From positions 1 to 64,000 of the forward strand of contig AJWJ01000018.1 of assembly GCA_000277445.1 (NCBI GenBank): a DNA stretch of 64,000 bases, given 5' to 3'. Position numbers and translations under genes: made by a program. This document shows positions 45,895 through 58,900 of this stretch, piece after piece. The stretch's first letter is position 1. The number at the start of each line of letters is the position of its first letter. The stretch comes from Polysphondylium violaceum (taxonomy: Eukaryota > Evosea > Eumycetozoa > Dictyosteliales > Dictyosteliaceae). The notes beneath the pieces are model-generated. The model had not been told where the DNA came from and searched no databases. It saw only the letters and a list, made by a program, of their open reading frames with translations.

Positions 45895-46296
45895 ACCAAT
45901 ATTTTATTATTATTATATCTACATACGAGTACTCTTTACTTTTTGTGGTATAATATCAATAAACAGAAGACATTCTCTGTAAGCAACAGATAAGATGAAA
46001 AATTCTCGCGAAAATTTTTTGTAAATTTTTGGTTTTTTTTTTTTTATGATTTTTTTTTGATTTGATTTCTACATCTGAATTGTTGATATTTATAATTTAT
46101 ACTCAAATTTATTGCTTTTTATTCTATTTTCAGATGGTTATTATTAATATATAATAATTTTATCACTATTCGATTTTGTTGTACCATAGTCTCTCTTTTC
46201 TTTATTTCGCCATCCATCCCCATTTCCCCCTCCTCCCACCCCCGACACTTTTTTTGCCATCCACCATCCACTCTATCGGATATTATATTTTAAAAG
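45895..46296. promoter_or_regulatory. intergenic, folliculin promoter
   Basis: 402 bases, with T runs and a C-rich pyrimidine tract (46208..46250) shortly before the ATG. No gene seen. Confidence 0.5.
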
Positions 46297-48555
46297 ATGA
46301 TTAAAGTTAAAATACCATCGTTTGTCAATGACAACACATCGACAACGTCTTCATCATCGTCTTCGTCATCTTCTTCAACAATTCCCGTACAAGATAAAGA
46401 AGCAAATGGCAATAATAATAACAATAACAATACAACAGGATCATACGATTTCCATCAATCAACCATTGTACTTACACATTTCTGTGAAGCTCATGGACCA
46501 TCGGTAATATTTACAACACAGACTGAATTTTCGTCTTTACCGCCCATAACAGAACAACAACAACTAAATGAAGAGCAGCAGCAACAACAACAAGATCAAT
46601 ATAAAAAACAAAGTTTAAAATCATCAATCAATTTAGAAACATTTAATGATATAGAAATGAACAATAGCAAGGATGAGATAGTAATATCAAACTTTACAGA
46701 AGAATCTAATTCAACCAACACTATAGAGTCAACATCCACACCACCTATTCAACCTGTATCATTATCTGTATTTTTTCAACAACAACAGAGTAATAGTAAC
46801 AATAATAGTAATAATATACAAGATGGACAACAATATTATAATAATCATTTATCAAATAGAGTTGGTAAACAATATCATGTTTTAATAAATAATACAAAAG
46901 AAACAACTACAACTACAACCAACACAACAGGATCAAAATGTCACACATGTACATCTATAAGCCAGGGCACAGCACTTTTATCACAAGATTTAATCAACAA
47001 TAATGTATACTATGTTAGTACACATCAACCATCGAATAACAGTTATAGTCAAATAAGAAATGCCTGTGTAAGAAGTCTGAGTTGTGAAGTGGTGCCCGAA
47101 AAGGAGGGACCTGTTTTTATAAGTAGTAGCGAGGGTACATGGTTATCGTATATATTCAAAATCAACGACAGTCGAGCAAGAGGACTCAAACGATCCTATG
47201 GTTTCCTCTTTCTTTTAAACGAAAGCTCGTGTATTATAAACTATGTCAATTGGATTATACATTGTTTTAAAACACTTGCTGAGGAAATCAAGAGAAAGAG
47301 CGAGGTAATCTATGAGAGAGAGAAATCTCAAAAGACGCACAACACCGTCGTCATGGCAAACATCAATAGATACAGAACCATTAATCTTAAGCCCCTCATT
47401 GAATTGATTGAAGATCCCTATTTCTTTAATCGTCTTCACAACAGTTTTAGTAATATCTTATCTCAATGTCAAGCCAAATATCATTTACTCAAGGGTAGTA
47501 CAAACTATATTCTCTCTGAACAACATGATATTATAAAAGATTTAAAGAAAGTAATAATTAAACATAATAATATTAATAATAATAGTAGTAATAATAATAG
47601 TAATAGTAATAGTAATAATAATAGCAATATGAATAGTAGTTATAGTAGTAATAGTAATAACAATAATAACAATATGATGATGATGATGGGATCATTAACT
47701 AGTTTATTATTGGACGAAGCATTGTTTCCTATCAAAGGGGAATTGATTAATTCCTTGGGACATATTTACAGAATTGTTGGAGAAAAGGGTATATCTTCAT
47801 TGATTTACAACACGATTGTAGGCAATCAAGTCATTATTAGAGGTAGCTCAAAGAGTTTAGTAGAGTCTTTGGTTAAAACCTTGTCAAACTTGATTCCACA
47901 AGAGTGTTGTTTAATTGATTCCTATTCAGATACTTTTAAAGAACTTTGGGAATGTAATATATTGGGTATTGCATCTGACGTAATTATTCCAAGACATATA
48001 GATAATGATAATACTGCAATCATTGATATAGAATGTAATGTTTTTTATTCATTACTTAATATATATATATATATGCGTGTATACTAATATTTACATATAC
48101 ATAGATTATGACAGATCCAATGAACCCGATGACATTGATCATCCCAATCGATCCACCATTGATATCAATGAGACAGGACCCTCCTTTCCTACAACGATGG
48201 GCGATGCTATTGAAACTGTATTAAGACAAAACTATCCCTCTGTCATAGAAAGTACTCATTTGAAAATGATAAAAGATGAATGGATAAAGTAAGTGTATAC
48301 ACCAGGATTATCTATTAAGAGAGAGATATGTGTCTATGTATATTAATACTAACAATTAATTACATATACCACACACACAGCAAAAGCAAAGCATTTTATG
48401 GATTAAAAACAATTATTGAAAATGAAAGAGACAAAAGATTATACGGGTTTCTCAATATCTTAAATTGTCACCATCCTGAAAAAGATAGAGACATCCTGAA
48501 ATTCTGGTCCTCTTGTGCCAAGAGGTCATTTATCCAAATGGAAAAGAAAACCTAG
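46297..48555 (+). CDS. flcn: folliculin
   Basis: Exons 46297..48034, 48105..48288 and 48381..48555, 698 residues. Matches to human FLCN: LTHFCEAHGPSVIFTT at the longin start, CHTCTSI, YVSTHQPS, IRNACVRSLSCEVVPEKEGP (the best block), then DSRARGLKRSYGF, and in the C-terminal DENN half GNQVIIRG and LIPQECC. The last exon (LNILNCHHPEKDRDILKFW) matches human LLSILGA...LLKFW. FLCN with FNIP partners acts as a GAP for RagC/D in nutrient signalling at lysosomes; its binding partner of that name is unrelated to the FNIP repeats here. Long Asn/Gln inserts explain the extra length (human 579). Confidence 0.93.
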
Positions 48556-49040
48556 GTGACAGTAAACTCTAGATAGTAATACACAGCCAGGATTGCTCTT
48601 TAATTAATCAAACGTTATTCGTTTATTAATGATAATTAATATAGGAGTATCTGTCCACATCTCACTGGGCATTGTCAATTTTCATGCGAACATCGAATCT
48701 TCAGAATGAGTAATAAAAAACGAAAAAATTACATTCACCCTTCCTATATGCAAGTAAAAATTTTATCGTAATTTTATTTTCAATTTTTTAATTTTTTTAT
48801 TTTAATTTTTTTTTAAAATATTTTCGTGCGCACGCAAATTGCCAATATGGGGTGTGAAAACAATTTTTTTTCTTTTCTTTCTTTGTGTGTTCAAATTTTA
48901 CATTTCATACCCCAGAAAAAGATCAAAACAGATTTTTTTTGTTCCTTTTTTTTTTAAAACTACTATTTAAGCAAACAACATTATTAATAGGTTATTATAC
49001 TTGTCAAATTAAGTAAATACTACAAATATCACATTACAAA
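48556..49040. promoter_or_regulatory. intergenic, ODC promoter
   Basis: 485 bases with T/A runs and a short GC patch (TTCGTGCGCACGCAAATTG near 48823). No gene seen. Confidence 0.5.
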
Positions 49041-50645
49041 ATGTCAGAAACTCAAAAAAGAAACGGTGAAGAAGTTGTAGATGAAACTTTAGCCAACAAG
49101 AAAGTAAAGGTTGATGCCACCACCACTGCTCAACAAACAGAGGTAAAGGATCAACAATGTTTGTTGACCACCATTGAAAAATTAGATCTTGTTAAAAAGG
49201 AATTGGACGTAAAGAAATGGGAATCAAACGTTACAATTCAAGATCTTATCACTAGTTCATTGGATAAAAACGATAGAGATGCATTTTTTGTTGCTGGTAT
49301 ATATTATTATTATTATTTAAAACAAATCTTATGATCATTTGACACTCAACAAATATTAATATATCTATGATTATCAATCAAATCAATCAATCAACCAATC
49401 AATCAATCAAATTAATCAAATTAATCAATCAACAAAATTAATATAGATATTGGTGTTATTCTTAAACAATGGATTAAATGGAAAAAGAATTTACCAGGTG
49501 TTACACCTTACTATGCAGTTAAATGTAACCCAACTGTTGGTATTCTTAAAGTTTTAAATGCTTTAGGTTCTAGCTACGATTGTGCTAGTAGAACTGAAAT
49601 TGAAACTGTTTTAAATTTAGGTGTTGACCCAACTCGTATTATTTATGCTAACCCATGTAAACAAATTTCTGCTCTTAAAGTTTGTATCATCATCATCATC
49701 ATCATCATTATTATTACTACTACTATTATCATTGTGTGAATATATATTAATATAAAATAATAATAATAGTTTGCTAGAGCTCATAATGTTAAATTAATGA
49801 CATTTGATAATGTTAGTGAATTGGAAAAGATTGAAAAGTTCTTCCCAGAAGCTGAATTAGTATTAAGAATTGCACCAGATGATTCAAAATCATTGATGAG
49901 ATTTGGAACTAAATTCGGAGTTCACATTGAAGATTGTTTTGATCTTTTAGAAATGGCCAAGGAAATGAATCTCAAAGTTGTAGGTGTCAGTTTCCATGTC
50001 GGAAGTGGTTGTTTTGATTCCATTGCCTACGATTCTGCTCTTACCATGGTAAAGAGTGTCTTTGATATGGCTGCTAAATTGGATATGAAATTAAATTTGG
50101 TCGACGTTGGCGGTGGTTTCTCTGGTTCCAACACTGAACTTTTTGAAACATTTACCAAAGTCATTCGTGAAAAGACTGCCGAACTCTTTGACAAAGACGT
50201 CAGAATCATTGCCGAGCCAGGCCGTTACTTTGCCGCCTCCTCCCACACTTTGGCCGTCACTGTCATCTCTAAACGTATCATTAAACAAGAAGACAACAGA
50301 CAACATCCACGTCGTACCTCTAACAACATGAGACAATACAACTACTATTTGGCCGACGGTGTCTATGGTTCTTTCAACAATGTCCAATTTGATCACGCCA
50401 AACCAACTCCAATCTTGTTGAAACCATCCAACAAACAACCAACCCCATGCACTTTATTTGGTCCAACTTGCGACTCTATCGATGTCATTGCTCGTGACAC
50501 TCAAATTCCAGAACTCAAAATTGGTGATTGGTTATATTTCCCAGAAATGGGTGCTTACACCACCGCTTCTGCTTCTTCTTTCAATGGTTTCTGTCCACCA
50601 CCAGTTTACTACTATTGCTCTGAAGTTGATGAATCTGCTCTTTAA
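49041..50645 (+). CDS. odc: ornithine decarboxylase
   Basis: Exons 49041..49296, 49447..49679 and 49770..50645, 454 residues. The PLP lysine is K111 in PYYAVKCNP; the phosphate loop shows VDVGGGF and AEPGRYF; the catalytic Cys at residue 397 is in FGPTCDSIDV, and DGVYGSFN is present. It converts ornithine to putrescine, the first step of polyamine synthesis, as a cytosolic dimer with shared active sites. Exon 1 carries a charged N-terminal extension. The second donor is GTTTGT, weaker than most, and is followed by a CAT microsatellite. Antizyme control is usual for the family; nothing here shows it. Confidence 0.95.
49370..49443. repeat. AATC/ATCA microsatellite in ODC intron 1
   Basis: Runs of ATCA units (ATCAATCAATC, AATTAATC variants) fill the 3' half of the first ODC intron. 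Confidence 0.8.
49685..49712. repeat. CAT trinucleotide run in ODC intron 2
   Basis: Eight or more tandem ATC units starting a few bases after the GTTTGT donor. Confidence 0.85.
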
Positions 50646-50798
50646 ATATTAATATTAATAATTGCAATAACAATAATTTAAATATACGTTTATAAATGGT
50701 TCAATTTTTTTTTTTTAAAATCTATTACTACAATTATTAGTTGTTGTTTGTTATTACAATCAATTTAAAATTATTAAGAGATATATATCGTCCTTCTT

Positions 50799-52470
50799 TT
50801 ATTTTTTGGCTTTTTTGTTTGAGAATTTTTTAATCATGGCTTGTGAAAGCTTGTTTTTGGATTGCTTTTTGTTGGATTGCTTTTGAATTGGTTGTTTTCT
50901 CTTGTTGTTTTTACCACCTTTTTTGTTGTTATCGTCGTCAGAATCTGAATCATTGTCATCACTATCAACTTCTTCTTCACTTGAAGAATCACCTAAATTA
51001 AATTCATCATCTTGTTCTTCTTGTTCACTATCATCATCTTCTTCATCAACTTCATCATCACTGTCCATATTGGAGGTAACTTTAACTGAAACTTTCTTTC
51101 CAGCTTGTTCATCGTCAGAATCTTGATTTTCTTGTTTAATGTTATTTTGGTCCATAGTATTCCATAATTCTTCATCTTCTTGATCTTGAGTTGCTATTTT
51201 ATGAAAAAGATAAAATTATTAATATCGTCATCGTTCATACTATTAAAGTAAAAAACTTACGTGGAAGATCTTTAGAGAATAATACACCAGATAATCTTTG
51301 TTTTAAATATATTTTATGTAACATCTTTCTTGAATCTATATCATATACTCTCAACATTCTATCTAAGCCAACAGTGGCCAATAATGGTAATGTTGGATGA
51401 ATAGACATATCTCTAATTCCACCAGTACTGTCTTTATAACTACCCAATTGTTTACCATTTCTTAAATCATAACTAAATACATTTCCAACTGTATCTGATG
51501 CAACTACATAGCTGTTTTGAGTAGAGAGAATAATGATAATTAATAAAATTGTTGTTTTTAAATTATTATTATTATTACAACTTACTAATCTCTTTGAGGA
51601 TTGTATGAAATATTTTGAATTTGATGTTTTGAAAAAGATACATTTAAAAATGGTTTACGAGCTTTATCTTTGAGATCAAATGCTTTGAGTTTAATATCAT
51701 TGCCAACAATAATTTTATCTTCACCAATGAAACGAATATCATTGATAAGAGTTGGTTCTTGAAGATTTAAAAAGTCGTGAGAATATTTGGCGATCCAAGT
51801 CTTTGTCTTTGTTTCCAAATCCCAAATTTGTGCGTTGGCTTCTTTACCACCCCAAGCAATTTTAGTATTCAATGGATTGACATCCAATGAAAGTAAATTT
51901 GATTTAATAGCTGGATTATAGTTGATTACTTTAAATTGAATGTGATTTGGATTACCAGTAGTAGTAGGTTGTTCAGTGGTTGCTGTTGTTGCTGATTTAC
52001 CTTTGGCTACTTTCTTTTTAGGTGGAGGTGGTGGTGTAATTAAATCCAATGTATTGACTGATTGATCAAATGCTTTAATATCGATATTACCATTTGGTAA
52101 AGCTACTAAAAGTCTTTTATTATTTAATGGGTGAATTGCATGAATAGATTGATCGTAATTTAATTCAGAGAGTAAGTTCTTTTCTCTGGCATTCCAATAT
52201 CTAACTAAACCTGTATTAAAACTTTGCAAGACAAAATCCTCTTTATTTTCACACTCCCATCCAAATTTCATATGATTTAATTCAAGACTATTATCAATAG
52301 CCCCAAATAAACCGACTGGTTGTTTTGAGTGAAGGTTATATACTATTAAGAGTAAAAAGAGTTAGTTGTTTGAATTATATTAATACAAATACATGTAGTA
52401 TTTGATGCTAATAAGAAAAAAAAACCATACCTTTAGTAACACCTGTTTCGCAACCAACTAAAACATCCAT
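50799..52470 (-). CDS. wdr74: ribosome-biogenesis WD40 protein WDR74 (Nsa1)
   Basis: Exons 52431..52470, 51586..52342, 51261..51511 and 50799..51193, 480 residues, all phases closing. It starts MDVLVGCETGVTKVYNLHS, a WDR74 N-terminus, and continues with WD40 blades (GLVRYWNAREKNLLSEL; KIAWGGKEANAQIWDLETK; GGIRDMSIHPTLPLLATVGLDRMLRVYDI). VYLKQRLSGVLFS-like text (IYLKQRLSGVLFS) is a family mark. The tail is strongly acidic then Lys-rich, typical of nucleolar proteins. WDR74/Nsa1 joins nucleolar pre-60S particles and is released by an AAA ATPase. Confidence 0.9.
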
Positions 52471-52671
52471 ATTTTAAAACTTTATTATATATCAGATGAT
52501 CGCGCAAGATATATAGCACTGTGTATATAGAATGTCAAAAATAATATTGGTAAAATTTATCATATTAATTTTGCCGACTCGTTTTTTTTTAAATTAATTT
52601 TTTTTTAATTTTTTTCGAAAAAATCACGTTACTTTTCGATCTCTTCAGCTATTTTTGATTATTCTTTGAAT
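52471..52671. promoter_or_regulatory. divergent promoter WDR74 / NSUN6
   Basis: 201 bases between two opposing ATGs of RNA-maturation genes. T-runs lie on the NSUN6 side. Confidence 0.55.
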
Positions 52672-54303
52672 ATGGAGCATAATAATGTTAATACTAATGA
52701 TGTTGGTCAACAACAAACAGCTACAGCAACAACAACAACAAATAAAGTAATAATGGATAATAAAACACGTGATAGTAAATTAAAATTTGTAGAAACAGAA
52801 ATGAATGTTTTAAATCTTCGACAAGATTGTATGATGCAATTTAAAGAGAAAGCCGTCTATGATCATTTATTAAAATACTATACAGAGGATCACTTAAAAA
52901 AGATACAAGTGGCTTGTTCACAAACTCAACTCTATACATCAATTCGTATAAATTCAATTCTTACCAATAGAGATCAAGTAATCACAGATTTAAGAAATCA
53001 TTTTACCAGCAACAACAACAATAGTAATAATCAATTTACATCCTTTTTATCATTTACAGATATTTTAAAAGAAAAGAATAATGGCGGCAACAGTATAGAT
53101 AATAATGCAGATAATGATAGAATTATCAAGAGTTTAAATAATGATACAATATTTATTAAAACAGAAGGACCTTTTATTCCACTACCAGAGTATCCTCAGA
53201 TTGTTGTAGACTTGTTGTGTGGAGAATCAGTGCTCAGAGGCAGTCATGTATTTGCACCAGGTGTTATGGCATCTGAGAGGTATTTGAGAAAAGGTAATTT
53301 GGTATCAGTATTTATGGATGCAAGTAATAATGGATTCCCTTTTAGTAGAGGTCATGTCATTGATAATTGCTATGGCCAGAAATGTGTGTTTGTTGGAAAT
53401 GGTGTCTGTCAAATGGACAGAAACGAGATGTATCAAACCAAATATGGCGTTGCTATCGAGATTACTGAAAGAATATGGAGTTGTCCTCCATTGAATGGTG
53501 TGTTGCCCGATAAAATATTCCTCCAACACCTTCCATCCATCATCACTGTCTACCAATTGGATCCTAAACCAGGCGAAAAGATACTTGATATGTGTGCCGC
53601 ACCTGGAGGCAAAACTACACTCATTGCTAGTTTGCTACATAGTAATAAGGGCAATGGCGGTAGTACTGCTGTTGGTGATGAAAAACAAGCTACCATTATT
53701 GCATTAGACAAGAATAAGAGTAAAGTTAAAAAGATAGAGGAACTGTGCACCAGATTGTCTTTGGACAAGTATGTTAAATGCCTCACCAAGGACTCATCCA
53801 AACTATTACCTCAACACGTGGACATCAATAACCCCAACAACAAAGACCACCTCGAGCTGTTTAAAGAAGGATCCTTTGACAAGATTTTATTGGACGGTCC
53901 CTGCTCAGGGTTGGGCGCCAGACCCAGATTCAGAGAAGATTGTCCCATCATCGACACAACCAACACAGCATCTTTCCAAAGAGCATTGCTTAAAAATGCA
54001 ATTGGACTCTTAAAAGTTGGCGGTCTGTTGGTCTATTCGACATGTACTATTAATCCCTGCGAAAACGAAGAAAACGTTGCCTTTGTGTTGAACAATTATC
54101 CCCAAATGAAGCTTGTGTCTCAGGTGCCCCACATCGGCCAACACGGTCTCAAAGGATGTGGTTTGTCTGAGCCTGATCGCCTCCTAGTGCAAAGATTTGA
54201 TCCATCTGATGACTCAATTGGCACCATTGGTTTCTTTATTGCAAGATTTACAAAAATAAACACAGACACTCCAACTCCAACTTTACTAACAGAGGGAGTT
54301 TAG
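52672..54303 (+). CDS. nsun6: RNA m5C methyltransferase NSUN6
   Basis: Single exon, 543 residues. A PUA domain in the middle (EYPQIVVDLLCGESVLRGSHVFAPGVM...GNLVSVFMD) sits inside the fold, a feature of NSUN6 rather than other NSUN proteins. The SAM site is DMCAAPGGKTT; the catalytic Cys pair lies in LLDGPCSGLG and YSTCTINPCENE. The end shows LVQRFDPSDDSIGTIGFFIARF. NSUN6 methylates C72 at the 3' end of certain tRNAs and some mRNAs. The start was set at MEHNN (52672), not at a TTG six bases upstream. Confidence 0.93.
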   Translation: MEHNNVNTNDVGQQQTATATTTTNKVIMDNKTRDSKLKFVETEMNVLNLRQDCMMQFKEKAVYDHLLKYYTEDHLKKIQVACSQTQLYTSIRINSILTNRDQVITDLRNHFTSNNNNSNNQFTSFLSFTDILKEKNNGGNSIDNNADNDRIIKSLNNDTIFIKTEGPFIPLPEYPQIVVDLLCGESVLRGSHVFAPGVMASERYLRKGNLVSVFMDASNNGFPFSRGHVIDNCYGQKCVFVGNGVCQMDRNEMYQTKYGVAIEITERIWSCPPLNGVLPDKIFLQHLPSIITVYQLDPKPGEKILDMCAAPGGKTTLIASLLHSNKGNGGSTAVGDEKQATIIALDKNKSKVKKIEELCTRLSLDKYVKCLTKDSSKLLPQHVDINNPNNKDHLELFKEGSFDKILLDGPCSGLGARPRFREDCPIIDTTNTASFQRALLKNAIGLLKVGGLLVYSTCTINPCENEENVAFVLNNYPQMKLVSQVPHIGQHGLKGCGLSEPDRLLVQRFDPSDDSIGTIGFFIARFTKINTDTPTPTLLTEGV

Positions 54304-54399
54304 TTGATTAGCTAATTAACAAGTATTGCTTTTATTTATATTTTATTTTGAATAACAAATTGTGTGATTGGGGTGATAAAATTAGTAGAGAGAATTAAA

Positions 54400-55227
54400 C
54401 TAATTAACCAAGAATGATGGATCACAGTAGTACTTTGGACATCCATTTGGTTTGGAGTTGAATGAAACAAGAGAATAGTTTGTGTCGCACACGGGGATAC
54501 TAAGTGTGCAGATTCCTTCGGCCACACATCCCTCAAACTTTAGACAACGGTCCACTTGTCTGGAAAAGGCAGGGACATGACCGGCGGTGCATTTGGGGAG
54601 AGGCAAGGCCTTGCATGGTTTCTTTGGATCAGGAAGTCTGATAAACACACTGCTTGCCTCTAAAAACTTTTTCTTGCCAATGGCCCCAAGGAGAATGGAA
54701 TCTGTCTTGACCTTTGCCTCTAACCATTCCTTATGAATATGACTGACATTGGTAGAGAATTGTTCAATCACTCCACTGACTTTTTCCTTTTTGCCAGTGT
54801 TGAGCTCAACGATATAGTCCTTTTTCTTTTCATTGTGGTAGACATAGTATCGGAGCTTGGAATCCTTTTTGGCGATGGCGGGGAGACATCTGGTGATATC
54901 GGATACATGGAACTGATCCTTCTTTAGTGTGCCCCCAACGACGTATTGGTCGCTGTTGGTGTCGTTGATGGTTGTGGTGTGTTTGTCATAGTCGAGTGCC
55001 ATGACATAGATCTCTTTACTGTCGCCAGAATTGACTTGCTTCAAGAACCAACCGCCACATGATGCACACTTTCGGTAGTCCTTTCTCAAAGTGTAGTAAA
55101 GTGTTTTCTTTGTATGGTGCTTTTTCACCTTTTCAACGGCATCTGTGTTTTCTGTCACGGTCTCTGTGGCATAGATCCCAATGACTAATAATAGTAAAAT
55201 GAAAATGATACTTTTTGTAGATATCAT
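54400..55227 (-). CDS. secreted Cys-rich protein, DUF6748-like
   Basis: Single exon, 275 residues. A signal peptide (SIIFILLLLVIGIYATE) is followed by YYTLRKDYRKCASCGGWFLKQVN, which recalls the RRCxSPxCGGYFVKRVN core of DUF6748 proteins. The last third is Cys-rich: PLPKCTAGHVPAF, DRCLKFEGCVAEGICTL, then GCPKYYCDPSFL. No membrane anchor, so likely secreted to the extracellular matrix or vesicles. Function unknown; the match rests on memory of the motif. Confidence 0.7.
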   Translation of the reverse strand: MISTKSIIFILLLLVIGIYATETVTENTDAVEKVKKHHTKKTLYYTLRKDYRKCASCGGWFLKQVNSGDSKEIYVMALDYDKHTTTINDTNSDQYVVGGTLKKDQFHVSDITRCLPAIAKKDSKLRYYVYHNEKKKDYIVELNTGKKEKVSGVIEQFSTNVSHIHKEWLEAKVKTDSILLGAIGKKKFLEASSVFIRLPDPKKPCKALPLPKCTAGHVPAFSRQVDRCLKFEGCVAEGICTLSIPVCDTNYSLVSFNSKPNGCPKYYCDPSFLVN

Positions 55228-55921
55228 TTTTAGAAATTTATATATTTATTTGAGTGTGTATTTGTATAAATTAAAATTATCTCTGTTGTGTTGGAGGTAT
55301 TTGTATTTCTAAATTTAAATGAAAAAATAAATTAAATTTTGTGTGTCAAATTGGTTTTAATATGTAAAATAACCACCAACACCTTGGGTCTAATAATAGG
55401 AATCTATTGATTTTTTTCATGTTTTTTGGTGGTGGTGTGGTTAAAAGTGTGGGAAATTATTTATTATTGTTGATTTTTGAGCCCTCCAATTAGAGTATTG
55501 GGCAATGCCTGGCTATTTAGCAGCATTATCATTGATGAAATTATAAAAAAACCTCCTTTTATTTATTCATTTTCCTATATCTTTATTTTTTTTTTTTATT
55601 ATTTACTAAAAATGCATTCACCGGAACAGACCATTTTACATCTTGGATTGAGCTCAAAAATTATATAACTGTGTCACACTTAAATATAAATGCAAACCTA
55701 TTATAGACAACACGGTTGTGGGTGTGTGTACATATTTGAGTGTTGGGTCCCAATGTAAACTAGATATATTTCCACAAAGGTAGTTTTCTTATCTTTTTTT
55801 CAATTTTTTTTTTTTTTTATTTTTTAAATTTTTTTTTAATTTTCACAACACGAAGGAAAAAGTTAAAATCATTCTCTTTTGTGTTGTGTTGGTTTCGTTT
55901 GAGTCGAATTCGAATGTATGA
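55228..55921. promoter_or_regulatory. divergent intergenic, secreted protein / TRIM37
   Basis: 694 bases. The frame 55477..55668 is T-rich and lacks codon signal, so it is rejected. Long T tracts (55800..55840) precede the TRIM37 start. Confidence 0.5.
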
Positions 55922-58900
55922 ATGACAGGTTCAAATAAAACAAGTTTACAAGAAACGATTCAAGATATTATAAAATGTAGCATATGTTTAAGTAACACAC
56001 CCCAGATACCAAGATTTTGTCCAAAATGCTCTGCACTCTATTGTTTGGAATGCATTGAGCGTTGGATCGACACAAATCCTACATGTCCCGCGTGTCGGGA
56101 TAACCTCAGTCATGAGACTTTAAATTCAAATTTAATCGTATCAAATATTCTTAGTGTATGTATGATGATGGATGATGATGATGATGATGAGTGGTGAGTG
56201 ACGACGTGACTTGACTCGTTCGCTCGTTTTAAACATATAAAGACGTGATATTAACTTTTGGGATATCCTTACCTCTTAGGAATTAACAAAGAATCAGCAA
56301 CTACAATTACAATCGTCACAATCGTCACACACAACAGTAACCACAACTACAACAACTACAACAACATTGATAGATAACACACAACAACCACAGGATCTAT
56401 GTCTCTATCATGGATATGAAAGACTCTATTATTGTACAAATTGCCAGGAACCCATTTGTAGTGATTGTGCATTATTTAGACATATGGATCATAAAATTGA
56501 AAAGTTATCGGTAAATTTCAACAAGAATCTAGAGATATTAAAGATTGAAGAAGAAGCTTTAAAGTTTGTATATAAATATATCTACTACGAGTCAATATCA
56601 TCAATCTATTAACAATAGGAATCAATCAATAGAAAAAGACAAGAAGAGTTGATAGAGTTGAATTCATTTTTAGAATCAGATGCAGGTATACTATTTAAAA
56701 ATAAAGCGCAAATTGAAAAAGAAGTATCAAAGATTACCAGTGCTATTAAATACAGATTAAGAGAAGATTTTGAATCAAGATATTCAATTATTTTAAGTAA
56801 GTCGTTAAATAGAGAGAGATGAACTATAGTAAATATTAATCAAACAAACAACAATAATATAGAATCTCAAGAAAAGATAAATGATGAATTGAATCATTTA
56901 GATAATGTCTATAGTGATTTACTCAACCATTATAGAAAATCACCATCATCATTTGTACTTTCAAGCTCTGAATTTATCACAACACTACAAGATGTTCACA
57001 AGAATTCCATTGAAGACATTTATAAGCCCATCAATACAGATTTAAATTCAGAATTGGTACCACCATTTGAACATAGATTACTTAGATTTGAAAACTTTTT
57101 AAGTTTAAATGGTGATCTCTTTAGCAGTCGAATATCATTCTATGGCATGACATGGGAGATTAAATGCGGAATCGAAGACGACGACTGTTTTTTGAATTTA
57201 AAAGTACTGGAATGCAATTCCGAGGGAAAGTATCTCTATATGGTGACCATTATCAATCAGAAATCAAATGTAAACAAACTCATCGAATTTGATCTCCCCT
57301 TTCAAGCCGGTGAAACTTTTTATATCCCAAACTTCTCATCCAAACAAAATCTAGTATGTATTGTCGTGATATATCTAAATAGATACTATTGTTGAGTTAC
57401 TAATCATGTATTTGCATTCATATAGATTGACGAAGGATTTATTAATCCAGAGAATGATGTTTTGTTACTTCAGTTTTCATTTAGACCACAAAACTATTAT
57501 TACTATAGTTTGGATTTAAAACATTATATAAATATGTTGGAATCTAGATCTTTAAACAGAAATGATGATGATATAAATAGTGGCAATAATAATAATAGTA
57601 ATAGTAACAATAATGGTGGCGTTGTTGAAACTACAATCACTAAATATTCAGATCGTTCAAATTTAGATTTTGATAAAAGCTTTTTCAATGATTTGGATAT
57701 AAATGATATCAATGATATCAATATCAACAACAATAATATAAATGCCATCCTACCCAAAGATTCGTTATCATCAATATTAACTAGAAATAATAATAATATA
57801 AATAACAATAGTAGTAATAATATAAATAATAGATTAACATTGATCAATGTTAGTAAACTATTGGATCATGATAGTGATACAGATAGTGAAAATGATGATG
57901 ACGATACCGATAGTGATACAGATAGTGATAGCGAAGAAATCATTGAAGATTTTGATTTCAATACAAATCATCTCATGCCACCATCTATGACCGACAATCA
58001 AGAAAGTTTTGAAGATGATAGTGATATCAATCTATATGATGATATAGATGATATTGCTCAAGATCAAGATGATGATGATGATGATGACGACGATGATGAT
58101 GATTTTGGTCAAGACGATGATGAACAAGATAATCGAAATATTATTGGCCATCATGCATTAACTGAATCAAATCAAGAAGATGAAGAAGAAGACGACAATC
58201 AAGATGAAGACGATGAAACAAATGATGATGACGATGATAATGATCAAGATGATGATGATGAAGATGACGATGATGATGATGAAGATGGATTTTCAGAATC
58301 TTCAAATGTATCCTCTATAGAATCATCCTCATTGGTTTCACCATTTGACACTGATGAAGATTTGAATTCCATGCTTATGCTCTCATCTTCGCTTGGCAAT
58401 AGAAAGAATATAAAGAGATATAGTTTACCAATCCAAAGTACCACCAACAATAACATCATCAATAGCAACAACAACAACAACAACAACAATTGCAATAACG
58501 GGAGCAATAGTAAACAGTATCCATATAGTATAAGAAATCGTAGAGTATTTAATGATCTGATGAAAAGGATAAACAAGAGAAACGATGAAATCGACAATGT
58601 AAATCATAATATTAAAAATAGTATCGAACAAATCAATCTATGTAATCCTTTACTCGATGGCTATATAGAAAAAAGAAATCGTAGTCAGGAAACAAGACGT
58701 AATAGTTTTCATGGCAACAGCAGTAGTAGCATTGTAGATATCATTAAAAGTAACAATAGTCATAGTAGTAATAATAGTAAACCAAAAGAAGCCATAACAG
58801 TTGATCAATTGGAAAACAAACTTTTTAATGTTTCTCTTGTAAATAATAATAACGGCGATGACGACGACGACGACGACGACCAAGATGAACAAAAACAAGA

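Noticed and set aside
55477-55668. 63-residue frame upstream of TRIM37
   Set aside because: T-rich promoter-like DNA, no conserved features.
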